Shown: piece by piece, positions 33,773 through 43,126 of the stretch
Layout of the letters: each line of letters begins with the position of its first letter
Position numbering within the stretch: the stretch's first letter is position 1
Origin: an uncultured Fibrobacter sp.
GTDB taxonomy: Bacteria; Fibrobacterota; Fibrobacteria; Fibrobacterales; Fibrobacteraceae
Direction of reading: 5' to 3'
Assembly: GCF_947305105.1 (NCBI RefSeq)
Contig: NZ_CAMZCS010000005.1
Coordinates: forward strand, 62,001 to 126,000
DNA length: 64,000 bases
Program-made: the position numbers and the translations under genes
The notes under the pieces: generated by a model
Databases searched by the model: none
Told to the model about the DNA's origin: nothing
Seen by the model: the letters and a program-made list of their open reading frames with translations, nothing else

Positions 33773-36223
33773 ATGAATTTCAGATTGATTGGCACGGTGC
33801 TCCTCCTTGCGAGCTTTTCTTTCGCCGCTTATTCCGGCACACCCAAAACACCGTCAAAAGTTGACGGATGCTACCAGATCGGCTCCGCCGAAGAGCTTTA
33901 CGGATTTGCAGAATTATTGAACACTAAAAATGAAAATGGTGCATATGTAATTAATGAAACATGTGCAAAACTGACTGCAGATATTGTTGTTAATAAAAAT
34001 GTTATTAATCAAATCCAACCAGGAATAAGATTCTACGAATTTTACAAGTGGACTCCCATCAAATATTTTCGAGGAGTTTTTGACGGACAGGGTCATACCA
34101 TCTCTGGTCTTTTTATGTATGATGAGTTATACTTTGACAATGCTGGTCTAATCGCAAATATCAAGGGATTTTCAAAAGACAAGCCCACAATTATTAAGAA
34201 TTTGGGAATCATAGATTCTCATTTCTTAATAAGACGTAAAATCGGCTCAATCGCAGGAACAGCAGACAATGTAGTCATAGAAAAATGTTTTGCAGACAAC
34301 ATGATAAGAGGTGAGCGAGAAATAGGTGGTTTTGTCGGATCGACACAAGGTGTAAATGTAATTTCCGAATCTTACAATAAATCAGATATTGAAGCAATAT
34401 CCATTGATTTTGGTGAAAAAAGGTATGTTGGAGGCTTAATTGGACTATCCAGCCAAGGAACAACAACAATCAAAAATAGTTATAATATCGGAAACATTTA
34501 TGCATTTCGTGACTTTGGAGGATTAGTTGGTTTTGCGGGTCTATCAAATTCAACAGTCATCATTGAAAATTCATACAGTGTCAACCCCGTGAATCTGAAA
34601 CTTCTTGGCGAATACGACAAATCATCTTCTAATGCATTTATATCCAACTCTTATTATTTAAGCGACAGTGCGAATGTTGATGCCTATGCTAAAACAAAGC
34701 AAGAGTTTATTGATGGAACCGTAGCTGTATCTCTTCATTATGGGCTAGACGGTCAAATTTGGGGGCAAAATATAGGGATAGACACGACACCTTTATTCAC
34801 AGGAATGATCCAAAACTATACAAAGCCTATCAAGATATCCAAAATTAACCTTCATACTTTTGATGGAGATACGGCAAGATACCCTACACAATATGTTGAG
34901 GGAATGTCTATTCAGCTCCCTATCCCGATAAGAAAAAATCACATTTTCGTAGGATGGTACACAAATAGTCAATTTACAGGTGAAAAATTTTATTCTATAA
35001 TCCATTCGGATTCTGGTGATAAAGAATTTTTTGCGAAATGGTGGGGAAAACCAGCCTTTAAAGACAACTGCTATGAACTAGCCAGTGCCGGAGATCTTTA
35101 TGTATTTGCCGGTTTAGTCAATGGAAGTCTAGGTGATACCGCACAAGGAAAGCTATGTGGAAAACTGATTGCTGACATTGTTCTTAACGATGATAGTTCT
35201 TCAAAAACAAATTGGACCCCCATGAACAATTTTATGGGATTGTTTGACGGACAGGGACATACCATATCAGGGCTTTACTACGATTTCAGCGAAGGAAATT
35301 ACGTCGGACTATTTGCACAAACCGTACAAGGAATCGAAGGAAAACCCGTCATCATCCAAAACCTCGGACTTGTTAATTCTTATATCAACGCCCTTTGGTA
35401 TGTAGGCGGAATTGTTGGCTATCACACAGGAGAACTCATTCTGAAAAACGTGTACAATACGGGTAGCATGAATGCTAAACATTATAGTGGAGGTCTTTTG
35501 GGATTTGTTAACGGGAAAGTAACAATCATTAACTCTTACAATGCTGCAAACTCGAATAACGAAGCTGGGCTTGTAGGAGGACTTCTTTCCAATAGTTCCA
35601 TTTCTATAATTAATTCATTCAACTATGGTTCCCATAAAACCAATATTTATTCCAATCCAGATTTTATTGGACTAAAGGATAGCACAAATACAGTAACAAT
35701 AATCAATTCCTTTGGGAAATCGGGGAACTTAGAAAATTTCGCCAACGGTTCAATCGCCAAGGCCTTGCACGACTACAACGAGAACGGAATCGACGGTTCC
35801 ATCTGGGGACAACGAGTCGGAATTGACCTCTACCCCGTCCACACCGGAAAAATCGACACCGTGAAAATCGCCTCTTCCTCCAGTTCTTCACCCAAAGCAT
35901 CTTCTTCCGCATCAACCAGTTCCAGTGCAAAATCCAGTTCATCCGGAAAATCGTCATCCTCAAAGGCGAAAAGCTCCAGTTCAAAGAAAACATCCATTTT
36001 ATCTGCAATTCCTGTGCAAGAAACGGCAAAAGTCTATTCTCAGGGCAGAAACATCTTTGTTGAACAGTATAACGGCCTCGTTACCGTATTTGATTTAAAC
36101 GGCAACCTGGTCCGCGACGCCTACTCAAATGGCCATACGGAAATCCGTTTGCAAAGGGCCGGGACCTATATCGTCAGAATCGGAGCGAAATCCCGCCGCA
36201 TTTCCCTAACCACCGACCACTAA
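33773..36223 (+). CDS. Large surface protein with GLUG-type and InlB-type repeats
   Basis: An 816-aa exported protein. Signal peptide MNFRLIGTVLLLASFSFAAY; two long GLUG/parallel-beta-helix modules, each opening D-G-C-Y or D-N-C-Y, containing GVFDGQGHTISGLF or GLFDGQGHTISGLY and repeated G-G-L-V-G-F/A-type turns; an InlB-like (Listeria-Bacteroides) repeat between them (about 330-415) with IFVGWYTNSQFTGEKFY and EFFAKW. Then a Ser/Lys linker (about 700-740) and a C-terminal sorting-type domain (VTVFDLNGNLV, GTYIVRIG). Likely a cell-surface adhesin. The ATG at 33773 has AAAGGGGG upstream; the frame is open far upstream but antisense to CE1. The central part is AT-rich relative to neighbours. Confidence 0.82.
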   Translation: MNFRLIGTVLLLASFSFAAYSGTPKTPSKVDGCYQIGSAEELYGFAELLNTKNENGAYVINETCAKLTADIVVNKNVINQIQPGIRFYEFYKWTPIKYFRGVFDGQGHTISGLFMYDELYFDNAGLIANIKGFSKDKPTIIKNLGIIDSHFLIRRKIGSIAGTADNVVIEKCFADNMIRGEREIGGFVGSTQGVNVISESYNKSDIEAISIDFGEKRYVGGLIGLSSQGTTTIKNSYNIGNIYAFRDFGGLVGFAGLSNSTVIIENSYSVNPVNLKLLGEYDKSSSNAFISNSYYLSDSANVDAYAKTKQEFIDGTVAVSLHYGLDGQIWGQNIGIDTTPLFTGMIQNYTKPIKISKINLHTFDGDTARYPTQYVEGMSIQLPIPIRKNHIFVGWYTNSQFTGEKFYSIIHSDSGDKEFFAKWWGKPAFKDNCYELASAGDLYVFAGLVNGSLGDTAQGKLCGKLIADIVLNDDSSSKTNWTPMNNFMGLFDGQGHTISGLYYDFSEGNYVGLFAQTVQGIEGKPVIIQNLGLVNSYINALWYVGGIVGYHTGELILKNVYNTGSMNAKHYSGGLLGFVNGKVTIINSYNAANSNNEAGLVGGLLSNSSISIINSFNYGSHKTNIYSNPDFIGLKDSTNTVTIINSFGKSGNLENFANGSIAKALHDYNENGIDGSIWGQRVGIDLYPVHTGKIDTVKIASSSSSSPKASSSASTSSSAKSSSSGKSSSSKAKSSSSKKTSILSAIPVQETAKVYSQGRNIFVEQYNGLVTVFDLNGNLVRDAYSNGHTEIRLQRAGTYIVRIGAKSRRISLTTDH

Positions 36224-36240
36224 ACATCAACCACTTTTGC
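36206..36240. repeat. Heptamer array overlapping a stop codon
   Basis: CTAACCA, CCGACCA, CTAAACA, TCAACCA, CTTTTGC in 7-bp register; it encodes the last residues (L-T-T-D-H) and TAA of the preceding gene. Confidence 0.6.
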
Positions 36241-36279
36241 TAAATTTACCCGCGTAAAATTTCCTAACCGAGGCATAAC

Positions 36280-37566
36280 ATGCTTGACATAAAGAAAATC
36301 CGTGAAAATCCGGAATACTACATTGCTGAAACCGAAAAGAAGTATACGACCGTCAGCCTGAAGGACGTTCTCGAAATCGATAACGAGCGCCGCCCGCTCC
36401 TCACCGAAGTGGAACGCCTCAAGAGCGAACGCAACGCCGAATCCAAGAAGATTGGCGACTTGAAGAAGAAGGGCGAGAACGCCGACGAAGCCGTTGCCGC
36501 TATGCGCGCCCTCGGCGACAAGATCGACGAACTCGACAAGAAGCTCAAGGACCTCGACTACAAGCAGACCGAAATGCTCATGCACGTGCCGAACATCGCC
36601 CCGCGTTCCCCGGAAGGCAAGGACAGCTCGGACAACGTGGTCGAGAAGGACGGCCCGATTCCGTTTGACTACTACACCAAGAACGATGACTTCGCCCGCG
36701 TGGACCACAAGACCCTCGGCGAACGCCTCGGCATCTTTGACTTTGAACGCGGCGCCAAGATTTCCGGCTCCGGCTTCCCGGTCTACCGTGGCTGGGGCTC
36801 CCGCCTGGAACGCGCCCTCATCCAGTTCTTCCTCGACGAACACATGAAGAACGGCTTCGAAGAATTCACGCCGCCGTACCTCGTGACCCGCAATACCATG
36901 CGCGGCACGGGCCAGCTCCCGAAGTTCGAAGAAGACATGTACCGCTGCGACAAGGACGACGACCTGTTCCTCATCCCGACTGCAGAAGTGCCTCTGACCA
37001 ACCTCTATGCCGGCGAAGTGATTCCGGAATCCGAACTCCCGAAGCGCATCTGCGCCTACTCCGCCTGCTTCCGCCGCGAAGCCGGCTCCTACGGCAAGGA
37101 CACCCGCGGCCTTCTCCGTCTGCACCAGTTCAACAAGGTCGAAATGGTCTACTTCGCCCACCCGGAACGTAGCTACGAAGACCACGAAGAGCTCACCCGC
37201 TTCGGCGAAATGCTCCTCGAAAAGCTCGGCCTCCCCTACCACCGTCTGGCCCTCTGCAAGGGCGACCTCGGTTTCGGTGCCGCCAAGTGCTACGACCTCG
37301 AAGTCTACGCCCCGGTCGAAAAGAAGTGGCTCGAAGTCAGCTCCTGCAGCAACTTCGAAGACTACCAGGCTCGCCGCGCCAACATCAAGACGAAGATTAA
37401 CGGCAAGAACACGTTCGTGCATACGCTGAACGGTTCCGGCCTCGCCACCCCGCGCGTGATGGTCGGCATCTGCGACAACTACCAGCAGAAGGACGGCTCG
37501 CTGTTGATCCCCGAAGTGCTTCGCCCGTACATGGGAGGAATGGAGCGCATCGAGCCCAAGAAGTAG
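36280..37566 (+). CDS. serS: Seryl-tRNA synthetase
   Basis: A 428-aa class II aminoacyl-tRNA synthetase. The N-terminal coiled-coil arm (about residues 25-105, Lys/Asp/Glu-rich) contacts the long variable arm of tRNA-Ser. Motif 2 is in RICAYSACFRREAGSYGKD and motif 3 in NGSGLATPRVMVGICDNYQ; IPTAEVPLTNLY is the conserved serine-site segment. The ATG at 36280 is 6 nt after GAGG. A shared promoter block with fba lies at 36237-36256. Codon bias is strong, as in fba. Confidence 0.97.
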   Translation: MLDIKKIRENPEYYIAETEKKYTTVSLKDVLEIDNERRPLLTEVERLKSERNAESKKIGDLKKKGENADEAVAAMRALGDKIDELDKKLKDLDYKQTEMLMHVPNIAPRSPEGKDSSDNVVEKDGPIPFDYYTKNDDFARVDHKTLGERLGIFDFERGAKISGSGFPVYRGWGSRLERALIQFFLDEHMKNGFEEFTPPYLVTRNTMRGTGQLPKFEEDMYRCDKDDDLFLIPTAEVPLTNLYAGEVIPESELPKRICAYSACFRREAGSYGKDTRGLLRLHQFNKVEMVYFAHPERSYEDHEELTRFGEMLLEKLGLPYHRLALCKGDLGFGAAKCYDLEVYAPVEKKWLEVSSCSNFEDYQARRANIKTKINGKNTFVHTLNGSGLATPRVMVGICDNYQQKDGSLLIPEVLRPYMGGMERIEPKK

Positions 37567-37593
37567 TTCGCACAGAACAAACTATCCTACGAG

Positions 37594-37616
37594 AAAAGGC
37601 CCTGAAGGGCCTTTTT
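37594..37616 (+). terminator. serS terminator
   Basis: AAAAGGCCC-TGAA-GGGCCTTTTT. Confidence 0.85.
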
Positions 37617-37650
37617 CCGTTTAGATTTTATAAGCCCTTACAAGGATGTT

Positions 37651-37679
37651 TTGTTTTTCATTCTCACAATTAATAAATT
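37651..37679 (+). promoter_or_regulatory. mqnE promoter, leaderless layout
   Basis: -35 TTGTTT (37651-37656), 17-nt spacer, -10 TAAATT (37674-37679), then 6 nt to the ATG; no Shine-Dalgarno. Confidence 0.5.
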
Positions 37680-37685
37680 TTGCGT

Positions 37686-38723
37686 ATGAACCGCCTGACA
37701 GAATCACAAGCCCTCGACCTTTTCCTGAACGCCCCCTTGGACGAACTTTGCAAACTCGCCAATGCCGAAAAAGAATCGCGACACGGAAAATCCGTTTATT
37801 GGGTGAACAACCGCCAAATCAACTACACGAACGTCTGCGTTCTGCATTGTCGATTCTGTGCATTCTCCAAAATCAAGAAAGATAGCCCGACGGCCTACGA
37901 CTGGGACTACTCCACCATCCGCGACAAGGCCGCCGAGGCCATTGCGGGCGGAGCTAGGGAGTTACACATCGTGGGTGGGCTGCACCCGGACCATCCCTTC
38001 GATTACTATATCGAAATGCTCCGCAAATTGCGCAAGGAATTCCCGGCAGTGAACTTGAAAGCCTTCACTGCGGTTGAAATCTGCCATTTCGCAAAAATTT
38101 CTGGCCAGACCCCCGAACAAATCATGGCGACGCTCAAGGATGCAGGGCTCGACACACTCCCCGGAGGCGGCGCAGAAATCCTTGTACAAAGCGTCAGGGA
38201 CCAAATCTGCCCAGGCAAGGAAACCGGCGAGGAATGGCTCGCCGTCCACCGGGCGGCACACAAGCTGGGCATTCCCACGAACGCGACCATGCTCTTTGGC
38301 CACATCGAAAAGCCCGAAGACAGAATTGCCCACATGCGCATGCTCCGCGACCTGCAAGACGAAGCTCCCGGCTTTTTTGCGTTCATCCCGCTCGTCTACC
38401 ACCCCGAACACAACGCCCTGCACAAGATTGTCCCCCACATCACGAGCGAAGAAGATATTCTGCGCACAGTGGCCATCGCAAGGCTATTCCTTGACAATAT
38501 TCCCCATATCAAGGCGTATTGGATCCAGATGGGCATAGAAACGGCCATGAAGGCACTCCATGCGGGAGCCTCCGACCTGGACGGCACCATTATCGAAGAG
38601 AAAATTACGCACGCAGCTGGCGCTACAGTGCCTATTGGCATGAGCCCACAAAGAATGCGTGAACTGATTGAAAACGAAGGCCTCGTTCCCGTCGAACGGG
38701 ACGCCAAATACGAAACGTATTAA
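37686..38723 (+). CDS. mqnE: Aminofutalosine synthase (radical SAM)
   Basis: A 345-aa radical SAM enzyme of the futalosine menaquinone pathway; it joins 3-((1-carboxyvinyl)oxy)benzoate to the adenosyl group of SAM. The 4Fe-4S cysteines are Cys51, Cys55 and Cys58 (CVLHCRFCAF). LHIVGGLHPDHPFDYY, KAFTAVEI, LPGGGAEIL, ATMLFGHIE and FFAFIPLVYHP distinguish it from MqnC. Start at ATG 37686, 6 nt after a -10-like TAAATT. Its stop overlaps the convergent hybrid-kinase stop (TTAA, 38720-38723). Other mqn genes are not in the window. Confidence 0.93.
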   Translation: MNRLTESQALDLFLNAPLDELCKLANAEKESRHGKSVYWVNNRQINYTNVCVLHCRFCAFSKIKKDSPTAYDWDYSTIRDKAAEAIAGGARELHIVGGLHPDHPFDYYIEMLRKLRKEFPAVNLKAFTAVEICHFAKISGQTPEQIMATLKDAGLDTLPGGGAEILVQSVRDQICPGKETGEEWLAVHRAAHKLGIPTNATMLFGHIEKPEDRIAHMRMLRDLQDEAPGFFAFIPLVYHPEHNALHKIVPHITSEEDILRTVAIARLFLDNIPHIKAYWIQMGIETAMKALHAGASDLDGTIIEEKITHAAGATVPIGMSPQRMRELIENEGLVPVERDAKYETY

Positions 38724-41700
38724 GTCAAGAACTTTGCGAGCGTCACCTTCAGCTTGTCGAAATCGACAGGCTTTGTCACGTGCTCGTTCATGCCGGCATC
38801 GAGTGCCGCCTGACAGTCCTCGGCAAAAGCGTTCGCCGTCATGGCGATAATCGGGATTTCTGCAATCCGCTTGTCCGGCAGAGCCCTTATCCTGCGCGTT
38901 GCCTCGAAACCATCCATGATAGGCATCTGAACGTCCATCAAAATCAGGTCGTAATCGCCGGGCTTCGCCTTTTTCATCATGTTCAGGGCGACAGAGCCAT
39001 CCTCGGCCATGTGAACCTTTATGCCAAAGTCCTCGAGCACTTCCCTGGAGATTTCGCAGTTCAGCTCGTTGTCTTCGACAAGGAGGATGGACTTGCCCAC
39101 AAAGCTGACTTCGGGTTCCTGCTTCACGGGAACTTCTTCGTGAGGACAGCAGTAAGTCGAGACAATCTTGCGCAAGTCGGAGAAGAACAGCGGTTTACTC
39201 ACGAAACCGGACACACCCGCATTCTTGGCTTCTTCCTCGATATCGGACCAGTCGTAGGCCGTGAGAATCAGAATGGGCACTTCATCGCCCACCATCCTAC
39301 GGATACGGCGGGCCACTTCAATACCGTTCACGTCCGGCATCAACCAGTCAATCAGGAACAAGCCAAAGAGATCGTTGTCCTGGAACGAATCTTCGGCCCT
39401 GAGAACAGCCTCCTTGCCGCTAGCGCACCATTCCGAGTGCATGCCGATATCCTTGAGCATCTTGACAATGCTACGGCAGGCATTCGTGTCGTCGTCCACC
39501 ACCAGGCAACGCATACCTTCCACTTCGGGAATGCGTTCCGGTTCCTTGTGTTGGCAACCCAACTTGAAATCAAAGGTGATAACGACTTCGGTACCGACAT
39601 TCTCCTCGCTCTGAATCTGGATTTCGCCACCCATCATCGTCACGATGTTCTTGGTGATGGCCATGCCAAGGCCCGTACCCTGAATTCCCGAGACCGTCGA
39701 AGATGTCACACGCGTGAACGGATCGTAGATTGTCTTGAGGAATTCGGCATTCATACCGATACCGGAATCCTTCACGCGGAACTCGTACTTGCCGTAGCCA
39801 GTATCTGTTACCCCGAGCTGCATGATTCGCATCGACACGGTGCCACCGGCCGGAGTGTACTTGATAGCATTGGAAAGTACGTTCAGCAAGACTTGGTTCA
39901 AACGCAGTTTATCACAGATAACTTCTTCGTCGCTCACATCGGCAGAATCCACAAAGAACTCAATCCTTCTGGAGCGAATGTCCGCTTGGACAATGTCCTT
40001 GAGCATGTGGATGATGTTAGAGAGATTTTCCGACTTTTCGTTCAGGTTCATCTTGCCCGACTCAATGCGGCTCATGTCCAGCACATCGTTGATGAGCGAG
40101 AGCAAGTGATCGGAAGACTGCGCAATCTTACCGAGATAATCCTTAATCTGGTCGCTGTTGTCCAGGTGCGCCTTCGCAAGCCTCGTGTAGCCAATGATGG
40201 CATTCATCGGAGTGCGGATATCGTGGCTCATGTTGTTGAGGAAGGTCGTCTTTGCCCTGGATGCCGATTTGGCCATCTGCAGCGCCTGTTCCAAAGCCTC
40301 CTGCTGGGCCTTTTCCTTGCGGTAGTTCTCGTCATTGTTGAACACGCCCACAAGCATGCGGCGTTCGTTCATCCAGTTGCCCGAACGGGTCACCTTCATC
40401 CTATACCAAAGAATCTTCTCGTCGATCACGGCACGATAATCGACGAAGTACGACATCTCCTTTTCAAGACGGTCGAGCATGTACTGCTTGGTCATGTACT
40501 TGGACATCATCTCGCGATCGTCCTCGTAAATGACTACCGGAATACTGTTCGCATTCAACTCGAAGAAATCCAGATTCATGGCCTGGTAGCCCTTGATTTC
40601 TTCGGAATGCTTGCTGCTCTTGGTCGATACGCGATACGTTCCGTCGTCGATATTTACGTCGTAAATAGATTCGAACTCGTCAGACAGGGTCATGACGCGG
40701 CGAATGTTCTCCTGGCGTTCCGCCTCGGCCCTATACTGTTCGTCGATTTCGATAAAGCCGACAGCCACCAATTCAGGCTCTTCGTCAACAGCCTCAGCCT
40801 TCGCGATGGTCATCCGCGTGTACTTGTAAACGCCGGAATAGTTGCGTCTAAAGTCAACATTGATACGCTTCTGGTTCGCGAGGCATTTCCGCACGTATTC
40901 CAAATCCATGTAGGGTTCAAGAAGTTCCCTATCAGACGGATGAACCAATTCGGTAACAAAATTCTTGAATACATCAATCAAGTTGTCGTTCTGCGAGATG
41001 AAATCGCGGACATCGGCATTTTCATCATTGACCAACGACAGCACGCCCGTCTTGAGCGTCTTGAAGTTCATATAATACAGAGCGGTATAATCTTCGGACA
41101 AGATGTCGATGATTTCCAAATTGCGTTTCAGCTTCTCTTGGATTTCAAGTTGCTGCTTGATTTCTTCGTCCACACTGTGGATACCGATGACAAAACCCTT
41201 TATCTTCTCGTTACCGACCTTGTCGGCAATAAACTTGAGCTGGTAGAACAGTTCCTTGCCGTTGATAAGTGCCTTGAAATTCACATAGTATGTGGACTGC
41301 TTCTTGAGGTTCGCCAGGATGACCTCACGACGTGTCTGAGCAAGGAAATCCTCGCGGTCAGTGTCGCAGACAACGTAAGTCAGCAAAAGATCAAGCTTGA
41401 GCATGAACGTCTTTTCAGCCGCCCAGCCGGGAATAATTCGCGCAAGCATTTCACTTTCGCGATAAGTTTCCGCCATATCGTCAAACTTTGCATCGTGCAG
41501 TTCGACATACTGAACGCAGTCAAAATCCGCAGCCAGCGAAGCAATCATGCGATTGCGCCGTTCCAAGTCTTGCCGCTGCATGTCGGATTTACGAACTTCA
41601 TCATCGACGTTCTCTAGAGTGAATATCACATGATCATGCGCGCTGACGGCCTTATGCGCTCTCAACCTGTAATACCGGTTCTTCCTATGCTGGTCATCTA

Positions 41701-42922
41701 ACCGGAATTCCACAGAAAGAGATTCACCGGGATTCAAGCCATCCGCAAAGCGCGACTTGGTCAAGAAGTCCAGCACAAGTTCCTGGTCTTCAAAATTGCA
41801 GTATTCCTGAATTTTCGCCTTTGCCCAAGTAAAGAAGTCTTCCTTACCGGTCTTCATTTCCAACTTCTGGAATTTCTTATGCGAGACAAATTCGATAAAG
41901 GAATCGTCCTTCAGGTTGACGTAGAAAAGGTCATCGAAACTGCCGCTCAAAGTCGAAAGGATATCAGCATATTCACGGTTTTCGGATTCCAGACGTTTCT
42001 TGATATCGCGGACCATCCAGAACAAGTAGAAGATGAGAGCGAAAAGCTCAATTAGCGATATGATGACGAAAGTCTTTCGTACAAGGAGCGCTTTAGCTAG
42101 GGCGACATCCTCAGAGATTGCTACCAACATGGTCCAATTCTCGACAAGCGAGGGTAAAGCCGCTAAGAAAGTAACCTCGCCATCCTCGCGCAAGAATGCA
42201 AAGTCGGAGGTTCGTTTGCCCATGACATCCGAAACCCATTTTTCGTATGAATAGCCCCGTTTCGTCTTCCGCGTGGCGTAGTCCGTAATCTTTGACATCT
42301 TCTTGTGGAACGTATCCACAAAGAGCAAACTGTCACGACGGTCGAGAATCAGCAGATTCAATCCGTCACTATTCACATTGGACTGAGCGAAGAAACCAGG
42401 CAAAACATGCAGGTCGACTACAGCGGCCAAGACACCGACAATTTCACCTTTGTAACGAATTGGGAAAAATTGTTCGGCAACCATCACTCCAGGTCGAAAC
42501 ACATCTTCGTGAATTGGGGTAATGTAGGGTGCCGGGGAGAAATACTTGTTCAAAAGCCCCACGACCTTTGGATTCGTTCCACTACCCTTTTCATATATAT
42601 AATAGCCATTGCGGCGATAAACGCGGACTGGAGCCTGAAGAGGGCCGATTCTCACTTCTTGGATATACTTCACGACTTCGGGATTATCAAAAGTTTCTAC
42701 CGAGGTAAAGAGATCCGTAATGTTAATAAGAGCGCCCATCTGGGAGCGAGAAACGAAAACAAGTCGAGAATCCGCATTTTTAGCAATCTGGTGCAGATTT
42801 TCCCAGCAATCCGCAGTAACCTTTTTTGATATGTAGAAAAAACCTATTTCAGTAACGCCAAAAAGGAACGCGATTAACACGAACGTAATGATAGCATTGA
42901 AACTGAAAATCTTACTCTTCAT
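38720..42922 (-). CDS. Hybrid sensor histidine kinase with tandem PAS-like repeats (HisKA-HATPase-REC-REC)
   Basis: A 1400-aa membrane sensor. Helices near residues 8-32 and 285-310 enclose an extracytoplasmic CACHE-like domain. Four successive cytoplasmic PAS-like units follow (about 320-480, 490-620, 630-760, 770-880), each opening with a similar pattern: ILSTLSGSFDDLFYVNLKD, ASLAADFDCVQYVELHD, ILSEDYTALYYMNFKT, TLSDEFESIYDVNIDD. The kinase has His900 (MSHDIRTPMN) and GIQGTGLGMAI; receivers have Asp1192 (IDWLMP) and Asp1330 (MDVQMP). No Hpt domain, unlike the other kinase, so a separate Hpt is needed if it works by relay. ATG at 42920-42922. Confidence 0.92.
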   Translation of the reverse strand: MKSKIFSFNAIITFVLIAFLFGVTEIGFFYISKKVTADCWENLHQIAKNADSRLVFVSRSQMGALINITDLFTSVETFDNPEVVKYIQEVRIGPLQAPVRVYRRNGYYIYEKGSGTNPKVVGLLNKYFSPAPYITPIHEDVFRPGVMVAEQFFPIRYKGEIVGVLAAVVDLHVLPGFFAQSNVNSDGLNLLILDRRDSLLFVDTFHKKMSKITDYATRKTKRGYSYEKWVSDVMGKRTSDFAFLREDGEVTFLAALPSLVENWTMLVAISEDVALAKALLVRKTFVIISLIELFALIFYLFWMVRDIKKRLESENREYADILSTLSGSFDDLFYVNLKDDSFIEFVSHKKFQKLEMKTGKEDFFTWAKAKIQEYCNFEDQELVLDFLTKSRFADGLNPGESLSVEFRLDDQHRKNRYYRLRAHKAVSAHDHVIFTLENVDDEVRKSDMQRQDLERRNRMIASLAADFDCVQYVELHDAKFDDMAETYRESEMLARIIPGWAAEKTFMLKLDLLLTYVVCDTDREDFLAQTRREVILANLKKQSTYYVNFKALINGKELFYQLKFIADKVGNEKIKGFVIGIHSVDEEIKQQLEIQEKLKRNLEIIDILSEDYTALYYMNFKTLKTGVLSLVNDENADVRDFISQNDNLIDVFKNFVTELVHPSDRELLEPYMDLEYVRKCLANQKRINVDFRRNYSGVYKYTRMTIAKAEAVDEEPELVAVGFIEIDEQYRAEAERQENIRRVMTLSDEFESIYDVNIDDGTYRVSTKSSKHSEEIKGYQAMNLDFFELNANSIPVVIYEDDREMMSKYMTKQYMLDRLEKEMSYFVDYRAVIDEKILWYRMKVTRSGNWMNERRMLVGVFNNDENYRKEKAQQEALEQALQMAKSASRAKTTFLNNMSHDIRTPMNAIIGYTRLAKAHLDNSDQIKDYLGKIAQSSDHLLSLINDVLDMSRIESGKMNLNEKSENLSNIIHMLKDIVQADIRSRRIEFFVDSADVSDEEVICDKLRLNQVLLNVLSNAIKYTPAGGTVSMRIMQLGVTDTGYGKYEFRVKDSGIGMNAEFLKTIYDPFTRVTSSTVSGIQGTGLGMAITKNIVTMMGGEIQIQSEENVGTEVVITFDFKLGCQHKEPERIPEVEGMRCLVVDDDTNACRSIVKMLKDIGMHSEWCASGKEAVLRAEDSFQDNDLFGLFLIDWLMPDVNGIEVARRIRRMVGDEVPILILTAYDWSDIEEEAKNAGVSGFVSKPLFFSDLRKIVSTYCCPHEEVPVKQEPEVSFVGKSILLVEDNELNCEISREVLEDFGIKVHMAEDGSVALNMMKKAKPGDYDLILMDVQMPIMDGFEATRRIRALPDKRIAEIPIIAMTANAFAEDCQAALDAGMNEHVTKPVDFDKLKVTLAKFLT

Positions 42923-43126
42923 ATTCTACTCGCCAAATGCAGACTCCTCTATGGTAAATATAGTCTTATTCTGTAAACAAGATGTTACAAATTGTTTAAA
43001 AAAAATGTTTTTCGGGGCATTTTCGGCCCATTTGGTAAAAAAAAATATCCATTTCACCATCCTACTTTCCTTCCAAAAAAGCCAGCCAATCATTTCTTTG
43101 CCTAGAAAACTTTATACATTGGTAAC

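Noticed and set aside
38780-41617. A 945-codon plus-strand frame opposite the second hybrid kinase
   Set aside because: Antisense shadow; the minus strand carries complete kinase and receiver motifs.
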